Of a stretch of 64,000 nt of DNA, positions 61,952-64,000 are shown piece after piece. Location: contig NZ_JAYWTM010000007.1 in the NCBI RefSeq assembly GCF_036016195.1, positions 1 through 64,000 on the forward strand, read 5' to 3'. Source of the DNA: Brenneria populi. Its GTDB lineage: Bacteria; Pseudomonadota; Gammaproteobacteria; Enterobacterales; Enterobacteriaceae. Both the position numbers and the translations under genes were made by a program. Under the pieces are notes generated by a model that saw nothing but the letters and a program-made list of their open reading frames with translations, made no database searches and was not told the DNA's origin. The stretch's first letter is position 1. The number at the start of each line of letters is the position of its first letter.

Positions 61952-62446
61952 TCAGCCGCCGCGGCCGTCCCAAAGGGTTAATCCGTTGCGATCGACGTTG
62001 ATCAGAACGTCGGAAAGCGACGTGCCGTCGGGAAAAACCAGCTCAGGGGCGATCTCCGCCAGCGGATAGAGTATAAACTCGCGGTTTTTCATGTCGTAGT
62101 GGGGCACGGTGAGCCGCGCGCTGCGGATAACCTCGTTGCCGAACAGCAAAATGTCCAGATCCAGCGTGCGCGGCCCCCAGCGCTGCGCCTTGCGCACCCG
62201 CCCCTGTTCCCGCTCGATGGCTTGCGTATGATCCAGCAGTTGCTCCGCGTCCAGAGCGGTTTCCAGCTCCGCGACGGCGTTCAGGTAATCGGGCTGATCC
62301 TGCGGGCCCAAAGGGCGGCTGCGGTAAAAAGAGGAGCGGCGGACCAGGCGGGTTTGCGGCACGCTATCCAGCGCGCTCAGAGCGGCATGCGCCTGCTGCA
62401 ACGGCTGCGCGAGGTTGCTGCCCAAAGACAGATAGACGCGCGTCAT
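61952..62446 (-). CDS. folK: 6-hydroxymethyl-7,8-dihydropterin pyrophosphokinase
   Basis: FolK acts in folate synthesis. The protein is 164 aa. It starts MTRVYLSLGSNLAQP, with RRSSFYRSRPLGPQDQPDYL and the signature GPRTLDLDILLFG. The ATG at 62446 overlaps the pcnB stop by 1 bp (TGATG), so translation is coupled. A longer frame into pcnB is not real. Confidence 0.96.
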   Translation of the reverse strand: MTRVYLSLGSNLAQPLQQAHAALSALDSVPQTRLVRRSSFYRSRPLGPQDQPDYLNAVAELETALDAEQLLDHTQAIEREQGRVRKAQRWGPRTLDLDILLFGNEVIRSARLTVPHYDMKNREFILYPLAEIAPELVFPDGTSLSDVLINVDRNGLTLWDGRGG

Positions 62447-63858
62447 CAGGCTTTGTCTCTGCCCGCGGCGGCCGGTTTTCTGGAACGCCGCGGACGGGAG
62501 CGGCGGTGCGGCGTCGGGCCGTCGTCCAGCGAATTTAGCATCGATTGTTGACGCGGCGGCACGGCCACCTGGAACTCGCTCCACCACTGCGCCAGGCGCA
62601 GAAGGTCCTGATGCTTTTCGATTTCAGCCCGCAGGCAGAGCAGATCGTAGGCCGCGCGGAACTTGGGATGCTCCATCAGTTTGTAGGCGCGCTTCCCCTG
62701 ACGCCGCGACAGGCGCAGCTGCAGCTGCCAAATGTCGCGCACCAACGACGTAATGCGTTTGGGGATCGCCAGCGAGCGGCATTGTTCATCCAGAATGTCG
62801 TTCATCGCCAGGGAAAACGCGTCGAAATAGGCCAGACCGCTCTCCTGCGCCAGTTTCTGCGCATGTTCGATCAGCGGATACCACAGCATGGCGGAGAACA
62901 GAAACGCCGGATTGACCCGCATATTGTTTTGCAGGCGCTGGTCGGTGTTTTTCAGCACCTGTTCGATCATCCGCTCCAGCGTGGTGTCGCCGGCGGCGGT
63001 AAAGTTACGGCTGATCAGCGGGAACAGCGGCTGGAAAAGCTGGTATTCGCACAGCATTTTGTAGGTCGGATGGCCGTAACCCGTCTGCAGCAGCTTCAGC
63101 GACTCTTCAAACATCCGGGCCGCCGGAATATCGTGCAGCAGAGCGGCGAGGCGGGGGATCGGTTCGGCCGTTTCAGGGCTGATGGTCATACCCAGCTTGG
63201 CGGCGAAGCGAACGGCGCGCAGCATGCGTACCGGATCTTCGCGATAGCGGGTTTCCGGATCGCCGATCATGCGGATCACGCCCTGGCGCAGATCGTTTAG
63301 GCCGTTGGTGTAATCGCGCACGGTGAAATCGGCGATGCTGTAATAGAGGCTATTGATGGAGAAGTCGCGGCGCTGCGCGTCTTCTTCAATGGAGCCGAAA
63401 ATATTGTCGCGCAGCAGCATGCCGTTCTGGGCCTGCTGGGCTGAATTCTTCTCTTCGCTTTGTTCCTGATGCCGATCGTGGTGCCCGCGGAACGTGGCGA
63501 CCTCGATCACTTCCGGCCCGAACATCACGTGGGCCAGACGGAAGCGGCGGCCGACCAGGCGGCAGTTGCGGAACAGCTTACGCACCTGTTCGGGCGTCGC
63601 GCTGGTGGTGATATCAAAATCTTTCGGCTTTTTGCCCAACAGCAGGTCGCGAACGCCGCCGCCGACCAGATACGCCTCAAAGCCCGCTTTGCTTAGACGA
63701 TAAAGTACCTTCAGCGCATTATCGCTGATATCGCTGCGTGAAATATTATGTTGGTCGCGCGGGATCACGGTCAGATGTTGACGCGGCTCCTCGGCTTTGA
63801 CCGTTTCGTTCTCACGGCTCAGCACTTTACGGCAAAAATTAGCGACTCGGGTAAAGAT
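62446..63858 (-). CDS. pcnB: Poly(A) polymerase I, probable non-AUG start
   Basis: PcnB adds poly(A) tails that mark RNA for decay. The protein is 470 aa (E. coli 465). The nucleotidyltransferase motif LVGGGVRDLLLGKKPKDFDI is followed by FRNCRLVGRRFRLAHVMFG and RREDPVRMLRAVRFAAKLG-type motifs, and a basic C-terminus (RRSRPRRSRKP). There is no ATG at the family start: IFTRVANFCRKVLSRE, matching E. coli MFTRVANFCRKVLSRE, is preceded by ATT ATC with GAGG upstream. The AUC at 63858 (6 bp from GAGG) or AUU at 63861 is the likely start; E. coli pcnB is known to use AUU. A GTG at 63825 would lose conserved residues. Confidence 0.93.
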   Translation of the reverse strand: MFTRVANFCRKVLSRENETVKAEEPRQHLTVIPRDQHNISRSDISDNALKVLYRLSKAGFEAYLVGGGVRDLLLGKKPKDFDITTSATPEQVRKLFRNCRLVGRRFRLAHVMFGPEVIEVATFRGHHDRHQEQSEEKNSAQQAQNGMLLRDNIFGSIEEDAQRRDFSINSLYYSIADFTVRDYTNGLNDLRQGVIRMIGDPETRYREDPVRMLRAVRFAAKLGMTISPETAEPIPRLAALLHDIPAARMFEESLKLLQTGYGHPTYKMLCEYQLFQPLFPLISRNFTAAGDTTLERMIEQVLKNTDQRLQNNMRVNPAFLFSAMLWYPLIEHAQKLAQESGLAYFDAFSLAMNDILDEQCRSLAIPKRITSLVRDIWQLQLRLSRRQGKRAYKLMEHPKFRAAYDLLCLRAEIEKHQDLLRLAQWWSEFQVAVPPRQQSMLNSLDDGPTPHRRSRPRRSRKPAAAGRDKA

Positions 63859-63897
63859 AATACACCTCGATAATGATGAATAATTAATAAATACATG

Positions 63898-64000
63898 GCC
63901 ATAAAAAACTTCCAGGAGACGTTTTTAACGTCGCTCCCGGCGACGGCCCGTAAGGGTGGCGGGCAGGGATAGCCCGCCATAAAAAACTTCCGGGAGAAGT
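63898..64000. repeat. 78-bp-period direct repeat at the window edge
   Basis: GCCATAAAAAACTTCCAGGA (from 63898) recurs as GCCATAAAAAACTTCCGGGA (from 63976), with 22 of 24 bases equal over 63898-63921 and 63976-63999. The sequence between (63922-63975) contains short inverted repeats such as CCCGCCA / TGGCGGG. Only the beginning of the second unit is inside the window. Confidence 0.65.

Noticed and set aside
62447..62587. Extended folK start inside pcnB
   Set aside because: The family start is at the ATG overlapping the pcnB stop; the extension only reads pcnB in another frame.
63898..64000. CRISPR array
   Set aside because: Only two imperfect copies, a 78-bp period, no cas genes and no uniform spacers.

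Overview
The window is chromosomal DNA of a member of the Enterobacterales, most like Pectobacteriaceae (Brenneria, Dickeya and relatives). That placement is inferred from gene order and protein similarity recalled from E. coli, not from a database search. The backbone follows E. coli order in blocks: tRNA-Asp, yafD, mltD, gloB, yafS, rnhA, dnaQ and tRNA-Asp (about 1-14.3 kb); nrdHIEF (33.5-37.4 kb); speD, speE and yacC (37.6-39.8 kb); hpt, can, yadG and yadH (45.4-48.4 kb); and panD, panC, panB, folK and pcnB (59.7-63.9 kb). Accessory modules lie between these blocks.

Layout: (1) 139-8859 holds a complete copper/silver efflux locus, cusSR and cusCFBA, with a CusR box between the divergent units. 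It sits between the 3' end of one tRNA-Asp gene and yafD. (2) 14.4-27.1 kb is a detoxification region. It has a broken LysR gene, an alpha/beta hydrolase plus old-yellow-enzyme pair with a divergent LysR, and a three-gene DHA2-type drug pump with TetR. A second, related TetR follows, then a small DUF1471 protein, the triclosan-insensitive enoyl reductase FabV and a MarA/RamA-like activator. Several promoters here share an ACCG-containing operator. (3) 27.8-33.4 kb is a transferred-looking operon: an RpiR/SIS regulator, a 'ferric-type' ABC importer and a histidine phosphatase. It suggests uptake of a phosphorylated organic compound. (4) 39.9-43.8 kb is a true-looking ferric ABC importer with a Fur-like box. 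(5) 48.5-59.7 kb is a sulfur-scavenging island: ssuE, a sigma-54 activator fused to an SsuA-like binding domain, then ssuD, sfnG, an FAD oxidoreductase, a DmoA/DszA-like monooxygenase, an MFS transporter and an SfnB/DszC-like flavoenzyme.

The sulfur island is the most striking system. The activator lacks a receiver or GAF domain and instead carries a cytoplasmic relative of the periplasmic sulfonate-binding protein SsuA as a probable sensor. Its divergent target promoter has a near-consensus sigma-54 site, an IHF site and two 17-bp dyad-like repeats 32 bp apart, the layout expected of activator sites. The enzymes would strip sulfur from methylated sulfides, sulfones and sulfonates using FMNH2.

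Smaller points: pcnB appears to start at a non-AUG codon (AUC or AUU), tandem NrdR boxes precede nrdHIEF, ERIC-like repeats occur in intergenic regions, and a 78-bp-period direct repeat begins at the right edge.
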